Positions 42,416 through 51,083 of a stretch of DNA of 64,000 bases are shown piece by piece. The notes under the pieces are model-generated. The model saw only the letters and a program-made list of their open reading frames with translations, did not search any database and had not been told where the DNA came from. Each line of letters begins with the position of its first letter. Position 1 is the first letter of the stretch. This stretch comes from Massilia sp. Root418. GTDB taxonomy: Bacteria > Pseudomonadota > Gammaproteobacteria > Burkholderiales > Burkholderiaceae_D. Position numbers and translations under genes: made by a program. The stretch spans positions 221,218-285,217 of the forward strand of contig NZ_LMEC01000022.1 in assembly GCF_001425265.1 (NCBI RefSeq), written 5' to 3'.

Positions 42416-43972
42416 TCAGTGCGCAGCCGACCGGTAGCCGATGCGGAAGCCACCCCAGTGCTGGCCATTCACGAAAATCGGCGCCGACAGGTCGTGCATC
42501 ACCTCGCCCGTATCCCGCTTGTAGGTCTGCAGCAGGAACGGCTTGGTGTTCGAGCCGCAGCGCTTGCCCGTGCGGTCGCTGAAGATGCGCTTGGTGCGGT
42601 TGTTGACGATGTCGACGTCGTAATTGCCCGTCAGCGGCTGTGAAAACTTCTTGTTATGCGTGGGGAAGTAGCCGTTGTTGTCCACCGCGCCCGCATACGC
42701 CAGGTGCGGCATGCGCGCCAGCAGGCCTTCCTGCAAGTCCGGCAGCACGCGGTCGGTAAAGGCATCGAACTTGGTGGTGTGCTTGGGCGGGTCGGTGTTC
42801 GGGATCGGCGTGTAATGGCGGTCGAACAGCGCGGCGTGCGTGATCTTGCCGCTGGCGATGGCCGCTTCAAACAACTTGCCCACATCCCTGGCCGCCGCCT
42901 GCGCCGCCGCGCGGATTTCATCGTGCGCGGTTTCGACGTCCGCCATGCCCAGCGCGGCCGTAATGACTTCGGCACGCTCAGCGAGCGCCATGGCCGAGCC
43001 GGCGGCGCGCGGCAGTTCGGCATCGGTGGACAGCATGCTGTCGCGGATCTGCGTGATGGCGTCGGCAATCACGCGCGTAGTCTCCACGTGCTCGCGCGAC
43101 GCCTGCGCGATCTGCCCGATCTCTTTTTCCGACACCCCGGAGGACTGCTCGATGCTGCTCAGCAGCCCGTGCACCGTCTCCACGTTGCCCGCGGCCTCGC
43201 TCACCATGCCGGCCAGCGACGCCATGCCCGCCGTGGCCGACACAGCCTGCTCGTTAATCGCGCGCACCATGGCGCTGATCTCGTCGGTCGCTTCCTTGGT
43301 GCGCTGCGCCAGCTGGCGCACTTCGCCCGCCACCACGGCAAAGCCGCGCCCCTGTTCACCCGCGCGCGCCGCCTCGATGGCGGCGTTCAGCGCAAGCAAG
43401 TTGGTGCGCGCGGAGATTTCGGTGATCGCTTCGGTGAAGCCGTAGATGCGCTTGGCCTTCTCCTGCAGGCTGACCATGGTGGCGGAAGCCTGCTGCGCGT
43501 CGCCCCGGGCGCGGCTGATGCGTTCCAGGCCCTGGTCGACCTCGGCGCGGCCGGTCTCGGTTTCGGCGCGGACCCGGGCCGCCACTTGCGCGGCGCGCTC
43601 GGCGTTGGCCGCGATCTGCTCGGTGGCGCGCGCGTTGTGGCTGGAGCTGGCCACGATCTCGCTGGCCGTGCGCACGTCGCTTTCAATCTTCTTTTTGACG
43701 GAATCGACGAAGTAGGATGTCTCCGCCGCGCCGATCATGATGGCGTCGATTTCCTCGCCCACCGTGTGCGCGAAACGGCGCGTGCCGTCTTCGCCGCTGC
43801 CGGCCGCCGCCTGCGCCAGCTGGGCCGTCAGCGCCGCCACCAGGCCCGCCAGCGTGGCTTGCCAAAGCGAACCAGCGCCAGCCTGTTGTGCCACCCATGC
43901 TGCGAGAGCGCCTGCCGCCGTGGCGCCGAGTATCCGTAAAATATGTCGCACCTGCTTGTGCTGCACCTTCAT
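42416..43972 (-). CDS. Methyl-accepting chemotaxis-type receptor
   Basis: A 518-residue receptor. The N-terminus has two hydrophobic segments (LRILGATAAGALAAWVAQ, LWQATLAGLVAALTAQLAQA). The signalling coiled coil holds the tip ITEISARTNLLALNAAIEAA followed by RAGEQGRGFAVVAGEVRQLA. The C-terminal 170 residues include FDAFTDRVLPDLQEGLL and PIFVNGQHWGGFRIGY, a cache/single-domain sensor-like tail unusual for classical receptors. Ligand unknown. A GGAGG ribosome site precedes the ATG. Confidence 0.87.
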   Translation of the reverse strand: MKVQHKQVRHILRILGATAAGALAAWVAQQAGAGSLWQATLAGLVAALTAQLAQAAAGSGEDGTRRFAHTVGEEIDAIMIGAAETSYFVDSVKKKIESDVRTASEIVASSSHNARATEQIAANAERAAQVAARVRAETETGRAEVDQGLERISRARGDAQQASATMVSLQEKAKRIYGFTEAITEISARTNLLALNAAIEAARAGEQGRGFAVVAGEVRQLAQRTKEATDEISAMVRAINEQAVSATAGMASLAGMVSEAAGNVETVHGLLSSIEQSSGVSEKEIGQIAQASREHVETTRVIADAITQIRDSMLSTDAELPRAAGSAMALAERAEVITAALGMADVETAHDEIRAAAQAAARDVGKLFEAAIASGKITHAALFDRHYTPIPNTDPPKHTTKFDAFTDRVLPDLQEGLLARMPHLAYAGAVDNNGYFPTHNKKFSQPLTGNYDVDIVNNRTKRIFSDRTGKRCGSNTKPFLLQTYKRDTGEVMHDLSAPIFVNGQHWGGFRIGYRSAAH

Positions 43973-44009
43973 CTGACCTCCCCTTTAGCGGCGTAGGCTT
44001 GCCTATCAA

Positions 44010-44465
44010 TTATTTGATCGGCAGCTTGCTCGTGTTTTTGACTTCTTCCATCACAGCATAAGTATGGGTTTCGCGCACGCCTTTTTGCAGCAAGGTCTTG
44101 CCCAGGAATTCGCGGTAGGCCGCCATGTCCTTGACGCGCGCCTTCACCAGGTAGTCGAAGCCGCCCGCCACCATATGGCATTCGAGCACTTCGGGGATCA
44201 CCTGGACGCTATGTTTGAACGCATCAAAGACTTCGGGCGTGGTACGATCTAGCACGACCTCGATAAACACCAGCAGCGACACATCCAGCAATTGCGGGTT
44301 GAGCTGGGCGGTGTAGCCCATGATGTAGCCGGACTCGTGCAGCTTGCGCACCCGCTCCAGGCAGGCCGCCGGCGACAGGTTGACACGCGCGGCGAGCTCC
44401 ACATTGCTGATGCGCCCGTCGCTCTGTAGCTCCATCAGTATCTTCTTACTGATCTTGTCCAGCAT
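44010..44465 (-). CDS. Lrp/AsnC family regulator, probably of putA
   Basis: A 151-residue Lrp-type regulator: LDKISKKILMELQSDGRISN, VNLSPAACLERVRKLHESGYI, then the RAM domain (LLVFIEVVLDRTTPEVFDAF, GGFDYLVKARVKDM). It is divergent from putA over a 217-base region; in alpha- and betaproteobacteria a divergent Lrp-type PutR activates putA with proline. That role is inferred from position. Confidence 0.85.
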   Translation of the reverse strand: MLDKISKKILMELQSDGRISNVELAARVNLSPAACLERVRKLHESGYIMGYTAQLNPQLLDVSLLVFIEVVLDRTTPEVFDAFKHSVQVIPEVLECHMVAGGFDYLVKARVKDMAAYREFLGKTLLQKGVRETHTYAVMEEVKNTSKLPIK

Positions 44466-44607
44466 GAGTTATCCCCCTCAAATTATATTTGGTTAAATTC
44501 TCTCATCAAAAACTATGTATGGCTAGTCTTTAGTAATACCAGAATTAATCCAGAAGAATTCCCTCTACAATCGAATCATTAGCAGCGCCAACGCAGAATT
44601 GACAATT

Positions 44608-44642
44608 ACGCTCGCCGAGCCTGGTGCCGGACGGGCGTTTTT
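44608..44642 (+). promoter_or_regulatory. Hairpin with T-run in putA leader
   Basis: ACGCTCG (44608-44614) pairs with CGGGCGT (44632-44638) with one T-G wobble, and is followed by TTTTT (44638-44642), 40 bases before putA. It could attenuate putA transcription. The upstream sequence contains TTGACA (44599-44604) as a possible -35. Confidence 0.3.
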
Positions 44643-44682
44643 ACTGTGTGGGCGTTGAAATCCTCATTGTAGAAAGCCTTTC

Positions 44683-47600
44683 ATGCAAGCAGCCAACCCG
44701 GCTCCGGCCACTCCGTTCTCCACCCTGCAAACCGAAATCCTGCGCGAACCCAGCCCGCAGCGCGCCGCCATCACCGCCGCCTACCGCCGCGACGAAGCCG
44801 GCGCCGTACAGTGGCTGCTGGGCCAGGTGCGCGAAAGCGGCACCGCCGAAGCGCAAGCGCTGGCGCACCGCCTGGTGTCGGCGGTGCGCAAGGAGCGCAC
44901 CCGCGCCTCCGGCGTGGACGCGCTGATGCACGAGTTTTCGCTGTCGTCCGAAGAAGGCGTGGCGCTGATGTGCCTGGCCGAAGCGCTGTTGCGCATCCCC
45001 GACAGCGCCACCGCCGACCGCCTGATCGCCGACAAGATCAGCAAGGGCGACTGGCGCAAGCACCTGGGCGAATCGCCTTCCATGTTCGTCAACGCCGCCA
45101 CCTGGGGCTTGCTGGTAACGGGCAAGCTGGTCGGTTCGAGCAGCGAGCAGGGCCTGGGCTCGGCCATCACGCGTCTGATCGCCAAGGGCGGCGAACCACT
45201 GATCCGCAAAGGCGTGGACCTGGCCATGCGCATGCTGGGCAACCAGTTCGTCACCGGCCAGACCATCGATGAAGCCATCAAGAACGGCCAGCCCAACGAA
45301 GCACGCGGCTACCGCTATTCCTACGACATGCTGGGCGAGGCGGCCTTGACCGAAGCGGACGCGGCCAACTACTACGCCGCCTACGAAACCGCCATCCACG
45401 CCATCGGCCGCGCCTCGGACGGACGCGGCATCAAGGACGGCCCCGGTATCTCGGTGAAACTGTCGGCGCTGCACCCGCGCTACTCGCGCGCCCAGCATGC
45501 CCGCGTGATGGAGGAACTGCTGCCGCGCCTGACCCAGCTGGTGCTGCTGGCCAAGCAGTACAACATCGGCCTGAACATCGACGCGGAAGAAGCGGACCGC
45601 CTGGAACTGTCGCTGGACCTGATGGAAGCGATGGCCTTCAACCCGGCGCTGGAAGGCTTCGACGGCATCGGCTTCGTGGTGCAGGCCTACCAGAAGCGCT
45701 GCCCCTTCGTGATCGACTACCTGATCGACCTGGCCAAGCGCAGCGGCCGCAAGTTCATGGTGCGGCTGGTGAAGGGTGCCTATTGGGACGCCGAGATCAA
45801 GCGCGCCCAGGTGGACGGCATGCCCGGCTACCCGGTCTACACGCGCAAGGTGTACACCGACGTGTCCTACCTGGTGTGCGCGCAGAAGCTGCTGGGCGCC
45901 ACCGACCGCATCTTCGCCCAGTTCGCCACCCACAACGCGCAAAGCCTGGCCACCATCTACACCTGGGCCAAGGAAGCGGGCGTCACCAACTACGAATTCC
46001 AGTGCCTGCACGGCATGGGTGAATCGCTGTACGACCAGGTGGTGGGCAAGGACAACCTGGACAAGGCCTGCCGCATCTACGCCCCGGTGGGCTCGCACGA
46101 AACGCTGCTGGCCTACCTGGTGCGCCGCCTGCTGGAAAACGGCGCCAACTCGTCCTTCGTGAACCAGATCGTGGACGAAGCGATTCCGGTGGAATCGCTG
46201 ATCAAGAACCCGATCGAGGCCGCGCGCGAGCAGGGCGGCTTGCCGCATCCGGCCATCCGCCTGCCGCTGGACCTGTTCGGCGCCGAGCGCCGCAACTCGG
46301 CCGGCCTGGACCTGTCCAATGAAGACGTGCTGCGCCAAGTGGCCGCCACCCTGGCCGAGCCGCGCAGCTGGAGCGCCGGGCCGCTGCTGGCGGGCGCGCT
46401 GACCATAGGCCAGCCCTCGCAAGCCGTGATCAACCCGGCGCAGCGCAGCGACGTGGTGGGCACGGTCACCGAGGCGACCGCAGCCGACGTCGACAGCGCG
46501 CTGGCCAGCGCCAGCGCCTATGCCATGGACTGGCAGACCACCGAACCCTCGCTGCGCGCCGCCGCCCTGATGCGCGCGGCCGACCTGTTCGAGCAACACA
46601 TGCTGGAACTGATGGCGCTGGCCATCCGCGAAGCCGGCAAATCGCTGCCCAACGCCATCGCCGAAATCCGCGAAGCGGTGGACTTCCTGCGCTACTACGC
46701 GCAGCAGGTGGGCACGTCCGCCAACACCCTGGCGCTCGGTCCCGTGACGTGCATCAGCCCGTGGAACTTCCCGCTGGCCATCTTCACCGGCCAGGCCGCC
46801 GCCGCGCTGGCGGCCGGCAACGTGGTGCTGGCCAAGCCGGCCGAACAGACCCCGCTGATCGCCCACCGCGCGGTGGAACTGATGCACCAGGCCGGCATCC
46901 CGCGCGCCGCGCTGCAATTCCTGCCGGGACGCGGCGAAGTGGTGGGCGCCGGCCTGTGCAACGATGCGCGCGTGAAAGGCGTGATCTTCACCGGCTCCAC
47001 CGAGGTGGCGCAGCTGATCAACCGCACCCTGGCCAAGCGCTCGGTGGCCGAAGGCGCGGACATCCCGCTGATCGCCGAGACGGGCGGCCAGAACGCCATG
47101 ATCGTCGACTCCTCCGCGCTGCCCGAGCAAGTGGTGCAGGACGCGATCTCGTCCGCCTTCGACAGCGCCGGCCAGCGCTGCTCGGCGCTGCGCGTGCTGT
47201 TCCTACAGGAAGACATCGCCGACAAGACCATCAAAATGCTGAAAGGCGCGATGAGCGAGCTGAACGTCGGCAGCCCGGACCGCCTGGTCACCGACATCGG
47301 CCCGGTGATCGACAGCGAAGCGCAGCACAACCTGCTGAACCACATTGAAACGATGAAGAAGTCGGCGGTCAACCACTTCTCCCTGAACGTGCCGGTGGCA
47401 GCGGCCGGCACCTTCGTGCCGCCCACCGTGCTGGAAATCCGCTCGCTGGACGAGCTGAGCAAGGAAGTGTTCGGCCCCGTCATGCACGTCATCCGCTACA
47501 AGCGCGCCGACCTCGGCAAGATTGTCGAGCAGATCAACGCCAGCGGCTACGGCCTGACCCTGGGCGTGCATTCGCGGATCGACGAAACCATCGACTTCAT

Positions 47601-48315
47601 CACCGCCCGGGCGCACGTCGGCAATATCTACATCAACCGCAACATCGTCGGCGCGGTGGTGGGCGTACAGCCCTTCGGCGGCGAAGGCAAATCGGGCACC
47701 GGCCCCAAAGCCGGCGGCCCGCTGTACCTGAAGCGGCTGCAACGCGGCGCCGTCACGCCCGCCCAGCACGCCCGCCTGGCCACCCCGGCGCTGGACGCGC
47801 TGGAAGTGTGGGCCAAGGGCAAAGGCCGCGAGCGCCTGGTATCCCTGGTCGACCAGTACGCCCACAGCACCGCCCTGGGCAGCACCATCGAACTGCCGGG
47901 CCCAACCGGCGAACGCAACACCCTGAGCTTCGCCCCGCGCGGCAACGTGGTCTGCCTGGCCGACACGGCCGACGTACTGCTGAACCAGATCGCGGCGGTG
48001 CTGGCAACCGGCAACCAGGCGGTCGTGGTATCGAAATCCCTGCCGGACGACCTGCCGGCAGCGGTGCTGGACCAGGTCAAGCAGGCGGGCACGCTCGCCA
48101 GCATCGATTGCAGCTTCCAGGTGGCCCTGGTTGAGTCCGCCCTGGCCCCGGGTGTACGCGAAGCGCTGGCGGCCCGTGACGGGGCTCTGGTGGCCGTTGT
48201 CGACACCTCGGCGGACGACGCCCTCCCCCTGTGGCGCCTGGTCGCCGAGCGCGCCCTGTGCGTCAACACCACGGCCGCCGGCGGCAACGCCAGCCTGATG
48301 ACCCTCGGCGCCTGA
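44683..48315 (+). CDS. putA: Bifunctional proline dehydrogenase / L-glutamate gamma-semialdehyde dehydrogenase
   Basis: A 1210-residue enzyme that oxidises proline to glutamate in two steps: FAD-linked proline dehydrogenase, then NAD-linked aldehyde dehydrogenase. The PRODH barrel spans roughly residues 90-480 (GVDLAMRMLGNQFVTGQTI, KLSALHPRYSRAQ, RLVKGAYWDAEIKRAQ). The ALDH domain starts near residue 560, with CISPWNFPLAIFTGQ and catalytic Cys833 in SAGQRCSALRV. The C-terminal ~180 residues form an inactive ALDH-like domain. It has no N-terminal ribbon-helix-helix DNA-binding segment as in E. coli PutA, so it does not repress itself. The divergent Lrp is the likely regulator. A strong terminator follows. 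Confidence 0.95.
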   Translation: MQAANPAPATPFSTLQTEILREPSPQRAAITAAYRRDEAGAVQWLLGQVRESGTAEAQALAHRLVSAVRKERTRASGVDALMHEFSLSSEEGVALMCLAEALLRIPDSATADRLIADKISKGDWRKHLGESPSMFVNAATWGLLVTGKLVGSSSEQGLGSAITRLIAKGGEPLIRKGVDLAMRMLGNQFVTGQTIDEAIKNGQPNEARGYRYSYDMLGEAALTEADAANYYAAYETAIHAIGRASDGRGIKDGPGISVKLSALHPRYSRAQHARVMEELLPRLTQLVLLAKQYNIGLNIDAEEADRLELSLDLMEAMAFNPALEGFDGIGFVVQAYQKRCPFVIDYLIDLAKRSGRKFMVRLVKGAYWDAEIKRAQVDGMPGYPVYTRKVYTDVSYLVCAQKLLGATDRIFAQFATHNAQSLATIYTWAKEAGVTNYEFQCLHGMGESLYDQVVGKDNLDKACRIYAPVGSHETLLAYLVRRLLENGANSSFVNQIVDEAIPVESLIKNPIEAAREQGGLPHPAIRLPLDLFGAERRNSAGLDLSNEDVLRQVAATLAEPRSWSAGPLLAGALTIGQPSQAVINPAQRSDVVGTVTEATAADVDSALASASAYAMDWQTTEPSLRAAALMRAADLFEQHMLELMALAIREAGKSLPNAIAEIREAVDFLRYYAQQVGTSANTLALGPVTCISPWNFPLAIFTGQAAAALAAGNVVLAKPAEQTPLIAHRAVELMHQAGIPRAALQFLPGRGEVVGAGLCNDARVKGVIFTGSTEVAQLINRTLAKRSVAEGADIPLIAETGGQNAMIVDSSALPEQVVQDAISSAFDSAGQRCSALRVLFLQEDIADKTIKMLKGAMSELNVGSPDRLVTDIGPVIDSEAQHNLLNHIETMKKSAVNHFSLNVPVAAAGTFVPPTVLEIRSLDELSKEVFGPVMHVIRYKRADLGKIVEQINASGYGLTLGVHSRIDETIDFITARAHVGNIYINRNIVGAVVGVQPFGGEGKSGTGPKAGGPLYLKRLQRGAVTPAQHARLATPALDALEVWAKGKGRERLVSLVDQYAHSTALGSTIELPGPTGERNTLSFAPRGNVVCLADTADVLLNQIAAVLATGNQAVVVSKSLPDDLPAAVLDQVKQAGTLASIDCSFQVALVESALAPGVREALAARDGALVAVVDTSADDALPLWRLVAERALCVNTTAAGGNASLMTLGA

Positions 48316-48333
48316 TTCCCCGCCCCCTCCCGC

Positions 48334-48363
48334 AAAGCCAGGCACCCCGCCTGGCTTTTTTTT
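48334..48363 (+). terminator. Terminator of putA
   Basis: AAAGCCAGGC (48334-48343) pairs with GCCTGGCTTT (48349-48358) over a 5-base loop and runs into eight Ts to 48363. Confidence 0.9.
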
Positions 48364-48370
48364 AATCAAA

Positions 48371-49296
48371 AATGGGGTCAGGGTTAATTAATTCGGCAAT
48401 ATTTCCCCCGAAATGGGGTCAGGGTTAATTAATTTTGCAATTTTTGCCCATGGCTTAAGGCTAACTGAGCAGTGCTTGCGCCGCGTCATGGCAGCCCCAC
48501 GCTGCCGGCCTATGCTGGCCAGATGGCCCGCCCTCCCCGAATCCAGCTCGACGACGTCCCACTGCACCTGGTGCAGCGCGGGCACAATCGTGCCGCCTGC
48601 TTCTTCGATAACGAAGACTTCGAGTTCTATCTCCATTGGCTGGGCGCGGCCTTAGTCGAGCACGAGTGCAGGCTGCACGCCTACGTCCTCATGACCAACC
48701 ACGTGCATTTGCTGCTGACACCGCCTCGTCACGGCTGTGTTGCAAAGCTGTTCATGTCGATTGGCCGGCGCTACGTCCGTTTCATCAACAAAAAATACGG
48801 CCGGAGCGGCACGCTGTGGGACAGCCGCTATCGCTCCTCGCTGGTGCAGGCAGACGACTATCTGATGCACTGCTACCGCTACGTCGAGCTCAATCCGGTG
48901 CGCGCGCACATGGTGCAAGCGCCAGGTGAGTACCGGTGGAGCAGCTTTCGCGCTAATGCACTGGGAGAACGCCATCCCCTGATTACGCCGCATCCGCTGT
49001 TCACAGGCCTCGGCAAGTACCCGGATGAGCGCCGCGCGGCCTACCGCAGCCTCTTCGGCCACCACCTCAGCGACGATCTCCTGCACACCATACGCAACGC
49101 CCTGAACCACAACAAGCCTGTGGGTAATTCCGACTTTCTCCACAAGGTCGAAGAACTGACCAAAATCGCATGCACAGTCAACCCGCCTGGCAGGCCACGC
49201 TCCCAAAAATAACTGACCCTGACCCCATTATCGAAGCAAGGGTTGTGGGTAAGTGGGCATTTGTACACAGGCGAAAACTAACCCTGACCCCATTTT
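48371..49296 (+). mobile_element. REP-associated tyrosine transposase element with inverted repeat pairs
   Basis: Two copies of a GGGGTCAGGGTTAATT repeat at 48371-48393 and 48411-48434 on the left are mirrored by two reverse copies, ACTGACCCTGACCCCATT at 49211-49229 and ACTAACCCTGACCCCATT at 49278-49296, on the right. The transposase gene lies between them. Such repeat pairs are expected for RAYT elements, which recognise a REP sequence bearing a GGGG-type tetranucleotide. The right-hand copy ends at the stop codon of the adjacent mtnN gene. Confidence 0.72.
48523..49212 (+). CDS. REP-associated tyrosine transposase (Y1/HUH type)
   Basis: A 229-residue Y1-type transposase. The HUH motif is THVHLLLTP in the stretch YVLMTNHVHLLLTP. 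The catalytic tyrosine lies in CYRYVELNPVRAHMV, and KYGRSGTLWDSRYRS matches the IS200-like/RAYT family. Such enzymes nick single-stranded REP palindromes. The ATG at 48523 is chosen over an earlier ATG at 48472. It sits between putA and mtnN, inside the element described at 48371-49296. Confidence 0.87.
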   Translation: MARPPRIQLDDVPLHLVQRGHNRAACFFDNEDFEFYLHWLGAALVEHECRLHAYVLMTNHVHLLLTPPRHGCVAKLFMSIGRRYVRFINKKYGRSGTLWDSRYRSSLVQADDYLMHCYRYVELNPVRAHMVQAPGEYRWSSFRANALGERHPLITPHPLFTGLGKYPDERRAAYRSLFGHHLSDDLLHTIRNALNHNKPVGNSDFLHKVEELTKIACTVNPPGRPRSQK

Positions 49297-50006
49297 CAGT
49301 GGGGGACGCAGAAGTTTTTCACGATGCCGTAGGCGTAGCGGGAGGCGACCGTTTGGACGAAGTGCATGAAGTCGATGGCGGCGTCTTCGTTGGCGTTGTC
49401 GGAGATCGTGCGGATGACGCCGAAGGGGATGCCAAGCTCGAAACACACTTGGGCGACCGCTGCGCCTTCCATTTCCACGGCCAGCAGTTCGGGTAACGCG
49501 TCTTTTATGGCGGCGAGCTGGCTGCGTTTGTTGATGAATTGGTCGCCACTGGCGATCAGGCCACGGTGAATTTGCGGGCTGCCGGGCTCGTTTTGCAGAA
49601 AATCGCGCGCGGCAGCGGTTAGCCGGCGCGTCAGTTCGCGGTCGCTGGCGATGTGGGACTGGCCGGTCAGGGGGATTTCGAAGCGCGAAAACAGGGGGCT
49701 GGCGTCCATGTCGTGCTGGACCAGGCTGTCTGCCACGACGATATCGCCGACTCTGACGCCTAGATCTCCACTTCCAGCGACGCCGGTGAAGACGATGTGG
49801 GTAACGTCGAACTTTTCCACAAGGATGCTCGCAGTCATTGCAGCGGCTACTTTGCCTATACGGGACAGTACGCAGACTACGTCTGTATTCCAAAGCCTGC
49901 CAACAGTGTAGTCGCGCATGCCGTGGCTGGCCTTGATGGGGCTTTCCATGGCGTCTATCAGTCCGTGTTGCTCTTCAGCGAGTGCGCTGATGATGCCAAG
50001 ACGCAT
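49296..50006 (-). CDS. mtnN: 5'-methylthioadenosine/S-adenosylhomocysteine nucleosidase
   Basis: A 236-residue PNP-fold nucleosidase: MRLGIISALAEEQHGLIDAM, then FTGVAGSGDLGVRVGDIVVADSLVQHDMDASPL. The catalytic Glu is in LLAVEMEGAAVAQV and the catalytic Asp in RTISDNANEDA. It hydrolyses MTA and SAH in methionine salvage. A GGAGG site lies 5-6 bases before the ATG. The upstream DNA, to the right, is the origin-like region at 50051-51066. Confidence 0.93.
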   Translation of the reverse strand: MRLGIISALAEEQHGLIDAMESPIKASHGMRDYTVGRLWNTDVVCVLSRIGKVAAAMTASILVEKFDVTHIVFTGVAGSGDLGVRVGDIVVADSLVQHDMDASPLFSRFEIPLTGQSHIASDRELTRRLTAAARDFLQNEPGSPQIHRGLIASGDQFINKRSQLAAIKDALPELLAVEMEGAAVAQVCFELGIPFGVIRTISDNANEDAAIDFMHFVQTVASRYAYGIVKNFCVPH

Positions 50007-50050
50007 TTTTCCTCCGTTTTTCCGCTTCGCGTGTTTTTATAGGTTTACAA

Positions 50051-50265
50051 CAAGAATATATATAAAAAATAGTAGTAGATAGTAAACCGGCGTTTTTTTG
50101 TGGATAAGTCTGTTAACAACCTAAAAATCAGGGGTTTACAGCGTTTACAAGCACCTGAACAAGCATTGTATCCAGGCAGGACGACTTCTGGACAAGATTT
50201 TCGACGTGCAGAAGTGGGCCGTTTACGCACAACTCATCCTGTGGATATACATGACCTTATCCACA
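50051..50265 (+). other. oriC-like module A (best preserved of three)
   Basis: AT-rich stretch 50057-50070; TAGTAGTAGATAGTA from 50070; CCGGCG at 50087-50092; DnaA box TGTGGATAA at 50099-50107; GTTAAC at 50112-50117; CTGGACAA at 50188; TTACGCACAACTC at 50223; TGTGGATAT at 50240-50248; perfect DnaA box TTATCCACA at 50257-50265. In the reverse orientation this reads DnaA box, GC-rich spacer, then CTA-type trinucleotides, as described for origin basal unwinding systems. The order of boxes resembles the R1-R2-R3-R4 order of E. coli oriC, with shorter distances. No gene is seen in it. Confidence 0.6.
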
Positions 50266-50340
50266 TTCCTTGTTTTGCAGGCATTTTGATCTGCAGGTCT
50301 ATGCCGGCAAATCTGTGGCCTTCTTAGTTTGTTAACTAAA

Positions 50341-50550
50341 GCTTTTATATAAATTGATAGTAATAGTAAACGTTGCCTAGACTGTGGATAACCACGTTAA
50401 CTGCTGAAAAATCATGGGGTTGGAGAAAAGATAAGGTGCTGGACAAACGCTGTACCAATGCAGGGGCAAAACTTGGATAAATTTTGGCCGGTGGACAATC
50501 TACTTCCTTACGCACATCTCGCCCTGTGGATATCCATAGACTTATCAACA
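50341..50550 (+). other. oriC-like module B
   Basis: A diverged copy of module A: TTATATAAATTGATAG with TAGTAATAGTAA from 50358; TGTGGATAA at 50383-50391; GTTAAC at 50396-50401 (again 13 bases in); CTTGGATAA near 50472; TTACGCACA at 50508; TGTGGATAT at 50525-50533; TTATCAACA at 50542-50550. Offsets from the first box are 13, 125, 142 and 159, versus 13, 124, 141 and 158 in module A. Confidence 0.55.
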
Positions 50551-50860
50551 GCCTGGCTGCCAACGTGGGCCTGATCGCTTGACCGGAGGCTAGCGGGCGC
50601 GATGATGCGGCGGTTTAGGTGAACAGCTTGGTCGATATGTGCCCGGCGAGGCGTTGGGCAGGGCAGTCCAGCTTGGCCGTCAGGATCGCAAACCGATGAT
50701 TGCAAGAATTGCCAGAATGATCAGCAGACAGGAAAGCCTGCAGACGCGATGATCAGCTTTGTACGGGATGAGGTGCTTTTTGGCGTTGCCTGGATTCCGA
50801 CGCCGCCGTTCGTTGCTGAAGTACCGCGGCTCAGGTATTTGGTTTACTTTAAAGCTGTGT

Positions 50861-51066
50861 ATACAAAATAATAGTAGTTGTTAACGTCGTCACATTTCTG
50901 TGGATAACCGGGTTAACTGGATTAGAATCAGTCGTTTGCATCTTGTACAACGCGACGCGTAAACGGTGTACGGCGGAAGGACTGTATCTGGACAATTTTT
51001 GACGTCCAGCTTGTCCCTTCGCTTACTCACAAACCATGCCTGTGGATATCCATATAGTTATCAACA
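50861..51066 (+). other. oriC-like module C, reaching the promoter of the nitronate monooxygenase gene
   Basis: The third copy: ATACAAAATAATAGTAGTTG (50861-50880), TGTGGATAA at 50899-50907, GTTAAC at 50912-50917, CTGGACAA at 50988, TTACTCACA at 51023, TGTGGATAT at 51041-51049 and TTATCAACA at 51058-51066. Offsets from the first box are 13, 89, 124, 142 and 159. It ends 17 bases before the ATG at 51084. Between modules B and C, 50551-50860 shows no gene or repeat I can identify. Confidence 0.55.
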
Positions 51067-51083
51067 GGCCCCAGGAGGCTGTC

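Noticed and set aside
44641..47130. An 829-codon open frame on the minus strand across putA
   Set aside because: It lies fully inside the putA coding region in the opposite sense, has strong GC-rich composition and no family similarity; long antisense frames are expected in a GC-rich genome.
51036..51083. An N-terminal extension of the nitronate monooxygenase from ATG 51036
   Set aside because: Its translation is the oriC-like module C; the true start with AGGAGG upstream is 51084.
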